In this document: positions 10,749-21,577 of the stretch, piece by piece | Position numbering within the stretch: position 1 is the first letter of the stretch | How the letters are laid out: every line of letters starts with the position of its first letter | From: Chamaecrista fasciculata | Lineage: Eukaryota; Streptophyta; Magnoliopsida; Fabales; Fabaceae | NCBI GenBank assembly: GCA_003254925.1 | Contig: QANZ01018794.1 | Location: forward strand, 74,303-138,302 | Direction of reading: 5' to 3' | DNA: 64,000 nucleotides | The notes under the pieces: model-generated | Databases searched by the model: none | Seen by the model: the letters and a program-made list of their open reading frames with translations, nothing else | Told to the model about the DNA's origin: nothing | Translations under genes and position numbers: made by a program

Positions 10749-11898
10749 GGCCAAAAACTTATTTTGGTCCCTAATGTTGCCCAAGATTCAATTTTAGTCT
10801 GTAAAGTTTTTTTGTTATGTTTTGGTCCCTAAAGTTTCCAAAAAGTATCACTGTTAGTCCTTCACTCATTTTCATCCATTTTTTGTTAAAAAGAAATAGA
10901 AAATTGACTTTCATCCCCCAACAGTTTTGCTCTTTTGCGTTAAGGTTCCTTTCCTTTTGTAATAAGAATCAAGACATAATGAAAAAAAAATGGGGCCTAA
11001 ATGTATAAAAAAGACATTAATTTCCCACCACCTCCTCCCCCACACCCTCGCTGCAATTCTATCCTCCCTCACCCTTGTTGGTGCCTCCGTCTTTCTCTAT
11101 ATTCGTGACCATTAAAACTAGAACTCCAAAAATCACCCGGTTACAAAGACCCCAATGCCCCACGCGTCACGAATTGTCGGGATAGCTCAGCCAGTAGAGC
11201 AAAGGACTGAAAATCCTCGTGTCGCCAGTTCAAATCTGGTTCCTGGCACACGATTAATTTGTATGGGTTTAGGGTTTATCGAAAACCCGTATGCCCAATC
11301 TCTCTTCGTGCTAAGAAGTGACATTGACGTTATTGTCGAAGATGCTACTACGTCTTTTATACCTTCATTCTCATCCTCATCGTTGTTGTCGTGGTCGCCA
11401 CCGGCCGCCTTCATCTGCCTAGTGTACAAACCTCTTCTTCCGATCTTCAACCTCCAGTCCTTCCAAGTCCCCAAGCTAAATGTCACCGAGAAGCCAAATG
11501 ACGCCAACCTCAAATGAAAGGCGCCTGCGACGTCTTCAAAGTAGAGATAGAGAAAGAGGGAGATGTCGACGAGGGCGAGGGAGATGAGAATGGCAGTGAT
11601 GGTGAGGGGAGGAGGTAGTGGGAAACTAATGTCCTTGTTATACATTTAGGACCTATTTTTTTTATTGCGTTTTGAACCCTATTACAAAAGAGAAATAACC
11701 TTAACGTAATAGAGCAAAATTGTAGGTGTATGAAAGTCAATTTTCCTTTTTGTTTTCTTTTCTTTAATGGAAATATGGATGGAAATGAGTGAGGGACTAA
11801 CATGAAACATTTTAAAAACTTTAGGGACCAAAACGGAACAAAAAAACTTAGGAACTAAAATGGGATCTTAGGCAAACATTAAGGACCAAAATAGGTTC
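10749..11898. mobile_element. Inverted-repeat element carrying a plastid-type tRNA copy
   Basis: Two arms of about 350 bp (about 10749-11105 and 11535-11898) are inverted copies. Examples are ATTTTGGTCCCTAATGTTGCC on the left against the inverse of GGCAAACATTAAGGACCAAAAT on the right. (AT)n runs flank both sides, so the target duplication cannot be read. Arms of this length suggest a Mutator-like or other fold-back transposon. The roughly 430-bp centre contains a tRNA-Phe-like sequence (11176-11248) and unidentified DNA. Open frames crossing the centre overlap the tRNA and the arms and look like chance. Confidence 0.7.
11176..11248 (+). tRNA. trnF-GAA: Plastid-type tRNA-Phe(GAA), captured and probably decayed
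   Basis: The 73 nt fold as a tRNA: acceptor GTCGGGA/TCCTGGC, D-stem GCTC/GAGC, anticodon loop CTGAAAA (anticodon GAA) and T-loop TTCAAAT. No CCA is encoded. The sequence strongly resembles plastid trnF-GAA as I remember it, and differs from the nuclear and native mitochondrial forms. Two changes look damaging. The first anticodon-stem pair is A:C, and the D-loop reads AGCCAGTA, lacking the usual GG pair. I infer a nuclear copy of plastid origin held inside a transposon. Transcription is not expected from the sequence alone. Confidence 0.8.
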
Positions 11899-11930
11899 AA
11901 TATATATATATATATATATATATATATGCT

Positions 11931-13050
11931 TTTAAGTTTTGCATTTTTTCATTATTACAAAGTTTTTAAAAATTTAAATGTATTGATAATTATTTATAAA
12001 CACAAATTATTGTATTTGAAAATAATAATAAAAAAATTTGTAAACAGTTATCCATTTTTCTGAAAACTTCTTAAGTTATTTAAAAATATTATAAAATAAA
12101 AATAAATCTTTTCATTATAAAATAACAAAATTGTGAGATGTTAGAAAGTTATTTAATTTCTCCAAAAAAGTTCTATTGTCTTATATTTTAATAATATTTT
12201 CGTCAAATTTTATTTTAATGTATTATATAATTTGATAATTTAACAATTAGAAAATTCTAAAAATACATAATATTATAAGATAAAATAACTACCCTTCCAA
12301 AAGCTATTATTGTTTTAAAATTTGGTGTGCATCACGGTTCATCATATATTGAATACTTGTGCATCACGGTTCATCATATATTGAATACTTGTGCATCACG
12401 GTTCATCATATATTGAATGCTTATAGTAAGTGAAAAAATAAAAAAATAATTATTAAATTAAATATGGATAAATATATATTATCTCAACTAATTTTTATAA
12501 AATAAAATATAAACTCGATATTAATTTATTTGATATAAATATGATATGATTATTGTATAGGATAAACAAATTAAATATAAATATAGATAATAATAGAATG
12601 ACTTGAAATCCTACCAATTGCTATCCCCAATTAGAAAGCTAAGTATGGTCAAAACTTCAAAACATATGACATGATAAGCACAAAATTAGGTCACAAACAA
12701 AATTTCAAAACAACGCGTTGACAGCGTAATAAACTTTCAAAGCATAGTTGAGACTTGAGAGAGACGGGTGCTTAATAAGAATTATAAAATATATATATTT
12801 AATTATAATACAGTTAAATCAATCATACCTTAATTGATAACAAATCAATCAATTTTTTAAAACCTTATTCCAGATGTTGGATATAGCTACGACCGTCCGA
12901 TAATTAATTTCTATGATTTCTTGTTTATTATTGGAATGACGTCATATTTTCGAAGGGTCACCTAAGTCAAAAAGGGTTGTCTGTATCCCGACGAATTTAA
13001 GTGGAATTCAACTGAAAGTCTGAAACCATATAAAATTATGATTAAAACTT
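11931..13050. other. AT-rich stretch with a short tandem array
   Basis: The stretch is mostly AT-rich, non-coding and without recognisable genes. The only ordered structure is the 32-bp triplicate at 12327-12422. Confidence 0.55.
12327..12422 (+). repeat. 32-bp tandem repeat, three copies
   Basis: Three head-to-tail 32-bp units start at 12327, 12359 and 12391, each beginning GTGCATCACGGTTCATC. The first two are identical, and the third differs by one base (GAATGC for GAATAC). The near-identity implies a recent duplication in otherwise decayed DNA. Confidence 0.9.
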
Positions 13051-13059
13051 CACTTTGCC

Positions 13060-13790
13060 TCTCAAATTATTTTTGGTTAAACTATAAATTTGGTCTTATA
13101 CCTTTTGCTCAGTTCTAAATTTGGTCTCATATTTATTTGTTGCACTTTTGGTCTTATATTTTTGGGTCAGGTCCTAATTTGGTCTTATATCTTTTTTTAT
13201 ACAGATTTAGTCTTGTATCTTTGGATTAATTGCATAACTAGTCCTATATCTTTGGATCAAGTGTTTTAAGAAAAAAATTTAGAAAATCCAAACTTTTGAG
13301 GAGGGAGGTGATAGAAGAAAGTTTGGATTTTTTAAAATTCTTTCTTAAAGTATCCGAGGGCGATTATTTGAGTGAGATTTCAGTGAGGATTGGGGTTTTT
13401 GGATGAGTTCTTGAGTTTCTTGGCGACTTTGGGGCATTTTCCGGTGGGATATAAATTTTCTGCGTTTTCAATTTTGGTCCCTCTGTCATTTGCTTTAATT
13501 TGTGTTGTTTTTGCATTTCTATTCCATTTCATGAAGAATTCATGGATTAGGGACCAAGATGTAAGGTTTGAGAATCTTCAAGAATGCTCTTTCACTTTCA
13601 TTTTGATAGTTAGGGACTAAAGTGAAAGGAACTTAAAGTTTTCAGGACTGAACTGTAATTTAAAATGGACGAAGGACTAATGATGAGAGGTTTTCAAAAT
13701 ATATGAGACCAAAACTGAGACAAGAAAATATACAAAACTGATTTGGGACTAGAAACAAAGTTACAGGACCAAATTCACATTTTGGCCTTT
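13060..13790. mobile_element. Fold-back element, Mutator-MITE-like
   Basis: The left arm (about 13060-13270) repeats TTTGGTCTTATAT-like units. The right arm (about 13610-13790) carries the inverse (GAGACCAAAA, GGACCAAATT). The ends GGTTAAAC and TTTTGGCC resemble those of the better-defined elements at 52178 and 57706. I found no convincing 9-bp duplication. The open frame at about 13390-13620 in the centre is not recognisable. Confidence 0.5.
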
Positions 13791-15741
13791 TTTTCTATTA
13801 AATGTTACTTTGGTTGATATCAATCTCATTAGATTGAGCGAGTTAAGAGCCTGTTTGGGAGAAAGGAAATCCTAATCCAATCCAATCCAATCCAATCCAA
13901 ATGGATGAGATGAGATTATAATTCAATTGGATGAGATGAGATGATGTATTGGTGTTTGGGTGATTTTATTGAGAATGATGTTAAATAGGGTGTGAAATTA
14001 TATAAAAGGGGTTGTATTGATTGTGGTTGGTAGAAAAAAGTAGATGGATTTTTGTGATTTGTATAGGGGTAGAAATGGTAGGAAATAATGAGATAAGATG
14101 AGATGAGATGAGATTGGATTGGATAGATGATAGGTGTTTTGTTGTTTTTTGGTTGAAATGAGATTGAGATGAGATTATATTGGGAAGTGTGATATTGTAT
14201 TGGAAATTGTGAGGATGAGAAAATTTTGGATTGAGGGTTAGGGGTAAATCCTAATCCAAGTGGATGAGATTAGGGATCAATCCAAATAATATTGGAATTA
14301 TTTTTAAGAATACAATTTGGTCCATAAATTCGAATGGTTCCAATTAATCAATCTCTAACATGTGTAAATGATAACTCGGGCCTTGTAGAAAACCCCAATC
14401 ATTAATAATGGGGTCTATTTATGAAATTCAAATACAAAAAAATAACAAATAATAGTTTGAGGACCAAATAGCAAATTACAAAACAACACTAAATTCTAAT
14501 AAATTGTGTGGTGAAAGGTTCATTTTGATCCTCCATGTATGGACTAATATTTGAAAATGTTGAAATTGGTACTAAATGTTAGCAAAATGATTAATGGTGG
14601 ACCAAAATGAACATTATAACAAACATTTAGGACCAAATTAACCTTATAACCCTTTAGTATTTGCTCCCTAAAAAAATATAACCGTTATTCTTTTTTTTTT
14701 TGTTCAATCGATGAAAAAGAAAAGCAACACATGGGGGCTTCCTGAACACATCTCAGACGCTTTCCCCTTTCCCTTTTGTCTTTGTTCCCTCACATTCATC
14801 TCCTTCATCTGCGACGCCCTCTACCCTTGCCGCGCCTGGCTTCGTCAAGACACTCCTTCATTTGGCTTCCATTTCCTCAGATCGGCACTGTGTTAAGGCA
14901 GCGACGTCAAAGTTCGGCCTTCACATTAAAGTAAAATCGCAGACATATACATCTAATCAGTTGAAAGCCACCAATTATATCAAATATTAAACAGAAACAA
15001 ACATGTCTACCACTCCTCCAATTCCTTGATCGAATGCAATATTTTTCATCAATAATTTTTCAAACAGAGGGCTCAAACAGGGGGGAACCTCTAAATATTA
15101 CTTAACAGCTCTGAACACAACTCCAATAAACATTTTGTTCAACTTGAACTAACATGAACTTCACCTCAAAACCACCCTAAATCATCTATCAAACCCAGCT
15201 ATCAAACAGAACCTTAATTTTAATCTGATCGGCCCTTGCTATTTTCTAGTGTACTAATCACTAAGAATAATCACCAGACAATATACTACAACAATTAAAA
15301 GCAAAAGGCAAGGGGATTATGTCTAGGGAACGAATTTCTCCAAGGTAACCACGGGTCAAAAAATTTAACGACCTTTTCTTTGCCATTTGTAATGAAAATG
15401 AATCGACACTGTGAAGTCAGAATCAGGACTACTGTATTTCTGTTTTTGCTCCTTTTTTCATCAAAATCACAGCATAATCACAGTGGACTAAAAATCCAGA
15501 AATCTCAAATCAAAGGTTTGTTTCAAATCCAGAAAGCTCAAATCAAAGGTTTGTTTCAAATCCAGAAAGCTCCTTCCTTTACAAATTAAAGAGCGAAAAT
15601 CGAAGGTTTGTTTCACATTGAAGATAAAACATAAACGAAAACAGAGGAGAAAATGGATGGACGCACCGTATAAGTCTTCGTCGTGAAGGAGGAAGGAGGA
15701 ACGAGAACGACAGCGACGAGAACGAGAAACACACGACAGCG

Positions 15742-16005
15742 ATGAAGGAGGAACACAACGATACGAGGAGAACGAGAACGACAAATCGACGACGAGAACC
15801 ACACGACATCGACGAAGAAGCTAGACGGCAGCAACGACGAACCGACACAGTAGCGATGAAGGAGGAAGCTGAAGGAGGAAGGGACACGGCAGCGATGAAG
15901 GAGGAAGCTGAAGGAGGAAGGGACACGGCAGCGATGAAGGAAGAAGCTGAAGGAGGAAGCGACCAAAGCATCGAAGATAACCCTAAGTTAAAAGACAAGC
16001 AGTGA
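15742..16005 (+). CDS. Repeat-containing ORF inside the Harbinger-like element (doubtful)
   Basis: An 87-codon frame starts at ATG and is rich in Arg, Glu and Thr. Its second half is three copies of a 13-residue unit (MKEEAEGGRDTAA), encoded by a 39-bp tandem repeat at about 15855-15971. The composition is highly charged and low in complexity, so it would be disordered. I recognise no family. The opposite strand is also open over the same repeat, which argues that openness comes from the array and not from coding selection. Confidence 0.2.
   Translation: MKEEHNDTRRTRTTNRRREPHDIDEEARRQQRRTDTVAMKEEAEGGRDTAAMKEEAEGGRDTAAMKEEAEGGSDQSIEDNPKLKDKQ
15855..15971 (+). repeat. 39-bp tandem repeat, three copies
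   Basis: The unit contains GCGATGAAGGAGGAAGCTGA and is repeated three times. The length is a multiple of three, so the frame is kept in all copies. The third copy has small changes (GAAGAAGCTG, GGAAGCGACC). Confidence 0.8.
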
Positions 16006-16559
16006 TTAGGAATTACGAAAATGCCACCTAGACTAAGGAAATGTCCAAATTGCCCTTCCGCATATTTTATTGTTTTATTGAAGTGTAGGTAAATATAGGT
16101 ATATGAATAGGGGTAGATGAGTAAATGTAAGAGAAAATTGGATGAGATTATGATTTGGATGAGATGAGATGAGATGGAGGGTTCAATAAAAACCAAATCC
16201 AGTACTGTTCATCCAATCCTAGAATGAGATGAGATTGGATTAGGATTGGATCAGGATTATGGTGCTGCCAAACAGACCCTAAGTTGGCAAAATTTGACTC
16301 AACTCAACTATGTTATGATTTTTTTTAATGTTAAAAGATTAAAATTTCATGAAATAAAAACTAGAGAAATAATGTATAATTTATGCCCAACTAAATATTT
16401 TATACTTTTAAATTAAATATATTAAAAAATAACTAATATGTAGCCATATTAATTTTAAAACTCACTATATTCATAAAATATGAACATTTTGATAAAAATC
16501 TANAGACCCTAAATTTCAAACAGCCTCCCTCATGATTTCTGCATTCTCTTCTCTAACCT

Positions 16560-17240
16560 AATCTTTCTTTTTCTTTCAATCACACAATCACACTCACCTT
16601 TCTCTTCCTCCTTTCTTTTAATCACACAATCACATACTCCCTCTTATTTTCTCCAGATCCAAAAGACAAGCTCACCTTCCTCTTCTCTAACCTAATCCTA
16701 GCCATCATCCATCCTCAATCGAACGCCGTCGTCCATCCTCAGCCAGTCGCCGTCGTCGTCCATCCTCTTCTCTAACCTAGACCTTAACACACAACTATGA
16801 CCGACCGTTCATCCTCAGCCAAGCGCCGTTGTCACCCACAATCACTATCATTCTTCTTCTCTATAGAACGTATGCGATCGATTCATATCTACAGTGCCGA
16901 AATTGAGGTTTGCTTTTTCGAATCTATCTTGCTTTCTTATTATAGGTTTCTACAATGCCAAAATTGAGGTTTGTTTGTTGGGTCTCGGTCCGTCTATTGC
17001 GTTTGAAAGTGTTTATTCTTGGTTGGGTTTTTTTTACTTCAATTTCTCAAAGATGGAAGCTTTTTTACTTCTCTTTCTCTTGGTTGTGTTTACCATTTTT
17101 CTTCTTCGTCTAATTCCAACGGCATACCATCCCTCTCCTGCAAACGGGTATTTCTCTCTCTATTTCTTTGTTTCCCTCTATCTTTGCGGTTACCTTTTAC
17201 CTTCAATTACCCAAAACTCCGTTCCCTTTTTTTGTTAAAC
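16560..17240 (+). pseudogene. Unidentified 5' gene-like segment in the Helitron
   Basis: Pyrimidine-rich, UTR-like DNA (16510-16860) is followed by an open frame from 16894 with a hydrophobic stretch (EAFLLLFLLVVFTIFLL). It resembles the start of a captured gene with a signal-anchor-like segment, but I recognise no family and see no downstream exon that clearly continues it. Confidence 0.3.
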
Positions 17241-17855
17241 TGATCTTAGTAAGATTAATGTATTATTGTGTAGAATAATTATGATTTTGAAGGGATTGCT
17301 GAATTTACGATGACTGCTATTGTGAATGGTGATTTTTGCTCAATGTTGAGCGGGAGAAGATGAGCGTTGAGATGGAAGATGAGTGTTTAGTCAATACTCT
17401 ATTTTTGATCCATATTATTTTGTGCACTTTGCGTTTTGGTCCTTTACATTAAAATATGTTACTTGAACAGGTCTATGATTATTAATTTATAATCTTTTAT
17501 TTTTCCTCTTTTACAGGTATTGCTTTCACAAAACATTTGATTCATTTGTGACATTATCAAGGCTCTAATGATATTAGGCAGCATTTGTAGGTATTTCCAG
17601 ATTATTTCCTTTTATGAATCTCATATGAAATTTATAATTGCTTACTGATATTTTATCATCCAGATACATTATCAAGCAATCGCAGAAGTTGCAAAAAGAA
17701 TTGGTAACAAACAAGAGCACAGGTCCTCTTGATTCATTTTTTTACATTTTAGACTATGTTGGCTTAATCATTTTGTAGAGTATGTTGGCTTTTTAGACTA
17801 TGTTGGCTTTTTTTACTTGGTTGGATCATTTGTCTGAAAGCTTGAACCTTGAAAG

Positions 17856-18094
17856 ACTGGGCAAGTGTCAGGGCAAGTGGCGTGAGCACATTGGCCAAGC
17901 TTGGTGCCGCAGTTGATGCATTAAAGGTGTTAGTTTCCTCCGTTTAAATTTTATTGCAATGGTTTTTTTTTTCAAGAATTGTGATATGATTTGGGGATAT
18001 TTATTGCTAACTTGGTTTGAAATGTCATGCTTTGCTCTTTCAGCCCCGGATGTTTGTTCTCCTAAAGCGATGCCGTTTTGACAACAATGAGGAG
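17856..18094 (+). pseudogene. Captured exons of coatomer subunit gamma (gamma-COP)
   Basis: Two exon pieces with intact AG/GT borders, 17856-17926 and 18044-18094, join in frame. The first encodes VRASGVSTLAKLGAAVDALK and the second PRMFVLLKRCRFDNNEE. This matches the alpha-solenoid part of the COPI gamma subunit (SEC21), where the same AVSTLAKFGA...DALKPRIFVLLRRC pattern is conserved. Only these roughly 40 residues are visible, so it is a fragment inside the Helitron and not a working coatomer gene. In its parent gene the protein belongs to the vesicle coat of Golgi-to-ER traffic. Confidence 0.8.
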
Positions 18095-18744
18095 GTTTGT
18101 TTTTCTGTCATCTTTTATAAGGCATCTATATAATGTCTGTAAAAGTGAATTTGAATTGTGAAAATATGTATGAGCTTCTGTAGAAAAAGTGATAGTAGCA
18201 CATTTTAAAAGGTTTAGATGAATTATTTGTGCTCTTCTCTCTCTTTGGAAAATCTGGAGGTATGAAAAGAAATAAAAACTCCTTGGACTTATATCTGGAT
18301 AAGTCCCAGCTAACTAAACCAATTTCATGGCTTACATAGAAGCCAATACTCCCAGCTGTACTGAAATTTTTTTCCCCAATTTCTGTCAATAACATGGATT
18401 ATGTGCTGTGGTTCAGTTCTATCTTTTTCTTCTCTTGAATGCAAGTGTTCCCTCTTCTCCATCAGTTTATTCAGTTTGGTGTCTTTTTTTTTTCTTTGAA
18501 AATTGCATTACTTAACATTGATATAGGATATTTTTAGTGGTTCATTTCAAGGAAGTGTTCTGATATATATGTCTTACTATTTTTTTCCATAGAGATCAGG
18601 TGTGTGAGATAACCTTGCTGATTTTATTGGTGTCATTGAGGTGCAGTTTTGATGTTCATCTGCACATGAAAACCTTGCTGATTTTAATGTTCTTCTCTAC
18701 AAAAATACTGAGAAAAAAAGAAGTAAAATTTTTATGCTTGCTAG

Positions 18745-19078
18745 AAAGAAATATCAAGCCGTTTTGATGTACAGATTCCAATTGTGAGCCCCACTGAAGT
18801 TTGTGAGTCATTACAGGTGAGTTCTATGAATCTAATTTTTTTTATGGAAGTTTGTGATTCATTTTATTTTGAGTTGATCATCCTCCCCTGTTAATTTCTC
18901 TCTTCTCTATCTTTATTAATCATGTGGAATTTTGACATGTATGTATTCAACTCAGAGAAGAAATATGAGTGGTAAATTTACCTGGACTGATGTAGCTGAT
19001 GTGGCTTCTAACCCATTGCCTGCTCCACTAACTGATGTAGCATTCTCACATGCAGCTACACTACTACCTGTTACCAAG
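18745..19078 (+). pseudogene. Captured exon pair of an unidentified gene
   Basis: Exons 18745-18816 (24 codons, KEISSRFDVQIPIVSPTEVC...) and 18956-19078 (41 codons, ...[20 protein letters not shown]...) have canonical AG and GT borders. Both splice in phase 0 with no stop. The codon use and splice signals look like real gene exons. I do not recognise the family. The gamma-COP piece lies about 650 bp upstream, so it is unclear whether they came from one or two sources. Confidence 0.5.
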
Positions 19079-20271
19079 GTATTACTAATAACCTATGACT
19101 GATGTTAGCAAGCTCCCTTGCAGCATCGTACTTACCAAGGTATATATACCTGTTCAAGTTTGTTAATCTACTTATATTCATCGTTAAAAGTTGAGACTAA
19201 ATATCTGCAGGACTGCTACTAATCTTTGAAAACATACTTTCTGCATCTTCCAACTTTTTTTTAACACTTTTTAGTTAATCTACTTCTTTCTGAAATTTGT
19301 TGAAAATATCCCCTTTGCTGAAATTTGCTGTTCAATTTCTAATGCCTTTGCTGAAATTTACTGTTAGATTTTTTATGCCTTTAGTCAAATTTACTGTAAC
19401 TCCATGATTTAGTTTTCGTTTAAATTGAGATTTTGAGTTTGTACTATTTAATGATGAAAATTGATGTATTCTTTCGTGATCCTATAACATTTGGAGTTTG
19501 TACTATTTAAGCTGAAATTTGCTGTTTAATTTTTCATGCCTTTGCTGATATTGGCTGCAACTACATGGTTTTTTAGTTTTGGTTATAGCTGTCTTTTTTA
19601 GTTTGCACTACTTAATGTTCAAAAGTGATCAATTCCTTCCTAATTTATAAAATTATTCTTAGACTGACTGAATCAATTTGCCTTCTTTGTGCTTCCTCAC
19701 TGTTCTATTTGACTGAATTAATTTGCAGTTCTTTTTGTATTAACAGAGGCAACCAAAATAATACCATGTTTTTAATAACTTCTGATATATATTTTGGTTA
19801 GCTTTGGGAAAAATCTCATTACATATATGATATATACTTTGATTAGCTTTGGTTAGCTTTGAGAAAATATGATATATATATATATATATCATTTCATATC
19901 ATCAAAGTGCGAAAAATTCATCAGTTTTCTAATGTATATTTGACCAAACAAAATAGCTCAATTTAGAGACAGTTGGCAGTTGGAAGTAGTGTGGTGGTAA
20001 CTTTAACCCACGATACAAAATCCTCTAAAGATGGGCTGAGATAATGCAGGATCTTTCCCATCTCTGTTTTATTACATTACATGCATTTGTTACATGCTTT
20101 TTGCTAAGAATTGGGGTATTCAAGAGAAGAGAAGATTTCATGTAGGTGCTTACATCAGTCTTAGTTTTCTGTTCATGTTATTACATCCTTCTCTATTGAT
20201 AAATTCTATGAACTCATTTATGAAGTATGATGTATGTATTGATTTATGAAGTATGATGTATGTATTGATAA

Positions 20272-20392
20272 ATCCTGGTAATCCATGTGCTGCCATTGCT
20301 GCAGAGGCATATAAACTGGTTGGAAAATAAGAACAGAACCGATGATATAACAATTATCATTGTTCAGATGAAAGGCATATCTAATGTATGTA
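20272..20392 (+). pseudogene. Captured fragment of a PP2C-type protein phosphatase
   Basis: The DNA encodes PGNPCAAIAAEAYKL and then, after a frame shift, LENKNRTDDITIIIVQ. This is the C-terminal pattern of plant PP2C domains (CAAIVAES.KLWL...RTDDIT.I.V), especially those of PP2C-kinase-type proteins. A 2-base loss appears to separate the two halves. The N-terminal catalytic metal-binding motifs are absent, so no activity is expected. Confidence 0.7.
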
Positions 20393-21099
20393 TTGATTTA
20401 AGTCTTTGAGGATCTCATTCGGTTCTAATATTTTTATTTCCTATGTAGGGTGGGTTTTACGAAAATATTAAATCTTTATTGCCCATTTGGCTTTTATTGT
20501 AACATGCCTTTTTGGAAGTTGTTTTAGGCTAATATTTGTTCATGTGGAGATTTTTCAAGCACTGTATATGGATGATGCAACATCTTTGAATGATGATAGT
20601 TTATCAAATTTAGTTGCTTTAAACAGCCATATAAGGATTTGTGCTTACCTACTGCCAGAGACTACACAAAATGATTATAGCAATGCGCAATGATGTCACT
20701 GTATGTTAGATGCTTTTGCCTTAACAAGTAAAATTTGCAGTATCGAAAACTTGCTACATGTGGTCACTTATAGTAATATTTTAGAATTCACTATTTTATT
20801 CAGAGATATTTCACTTCACAGTATGTGCACAAGTATGGCATTCATTGGCATATGGGTGAAATGTTTTATGGAAATATATGTACTATATAAAGAACTAATG
20901 GTTTCATACATAAAATTATGCAGGACATGAGAAGAAAGGTAGAAAGTTCCCTTTTGACTTGATGATAATCAAAGTTTCTTTCTATCTTTGAGGAATTAGG
21001 CAGCTGAAGATGGTTTTTCTTTTTCAAGGTGCAGCAAGGAAGAGCAAGGAAGAGAGACGCTTTATGTTGATTTTTGTTCACCAACAGTCAATGGGACAT

Positions 21100-21180
21100 T
21101 AGACATTGCAGGAACAAATTCATGATGTTGCCAGACAAAGAGAGGAGCTATAGCACATTGAGACTGAGCTAACAAAGGGA
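21100..21180 (+). pseudogene. Captured coiled-coil-like exon, unidentified
   Basis: After an acceptor-like TTGCAG, one frame reads EQIHDVARQREEL, a TAG stop, then HIETELTKGS. The heptad-like pattern suggests a coiled coil. I do not recognise the source. The internal stop shows decay. Confidence 0.35.
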
Positions 21181-21300
21181 TCATGCAATGCAAGAACCGG
21201 AAAGGAGAGTGGTGGAATTCCCAGTTAAGACTTGCTTTTCTATTTGGCTATCTAATACTGATAAAGTAACCCTTTGAATATTTTTTTCTTTCTATTGCAG

Positions 21301-21364
21301 CTTTGAGAATGGTGGAATTCCTGCTAACAACGTTATATTTGATGATGGCTGGCAATCTGTTTGA
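21301..21364 (+). pseudogene. Captured fragment resembling raffinose synthase (GH36)
   Basis: After TTCTATTGCAG the frame reads FENGGIPANNVIFDDGWQSV and then a stop. The GG.P...VI.DDGWQS signature is the catalytic-site region of plant raffinose synthase/seed-imbibition proteins (GH36), whose Asp acts as nucleophile. Only about 20 residues are present. The match is short but the signature is distinctive. Confidence 0.55.
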
Positions 21365-21577
21365 TTAGTTTATAACTCCAAAAATTTGGAAATTCTATGG
21401 AGATGCTTCTCTTTTAAGTGATGATTGTGAAGTTATATTGTATACCCTATAATTCAAAATTGTCAATATTGTAAAATTGTAGATATTGTAAAAATTGTCA
21501 GGCTGTTATTACTTTATCTGTTGATTTACAAGTTATATTATGAGGATTCCCAATTACATAAATTGACAGAAAAAAAA

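Larger units (their letters stand above)
13847..16279. mobile_element. PIF/Harbinger-like non-autonomous element
   Basis: The ends GAGCCTGTTTGG and CCAAACAGACCC are inverted repeats flanked by the trinucleotide TAA on both sides (13844-13846 and 16280-16282), the duplication type of PIF/Harbinger and Tourist elements. Subterminal GGATGAGATGAGAT and CCTAATCCAATCC motifs are repeated many times near both ends. The 2.4-kb interior has no DDE transposase or Myb-like frame. It contains short direct repeats (about 15490-15570), a 39-bp tandem array (about 15855-15971) and GC-richer pieces that may be captured. The family call rests on termini and TSD only. Confidence 0.7.

Noticed and set aside
11105..11535. 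A larger plastid genome insertion
   Set aside because: Apart from trnF I could recognise no neighbouring plastid gene such as trnL or ndhJ.
11155..11645. Long open frames on both strands across the tRNA region
   Set aside because: They overlap the tRNA and run into the inverted arms. The two strands are open together and neither protein has a known domain.
12327..12422. Short repeats resembling a CRISPR array
   Set aside because: The units are contiguous with no spacers, and this is a plant nuclear sequence.
15579..16196. 205-codon minus-strand frame in the Harbinger-like element
   Set aside because: It is the antisense of the 39-bp tandem array, and its Ser-rich repeats mirror that array. 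No family is recognisable.
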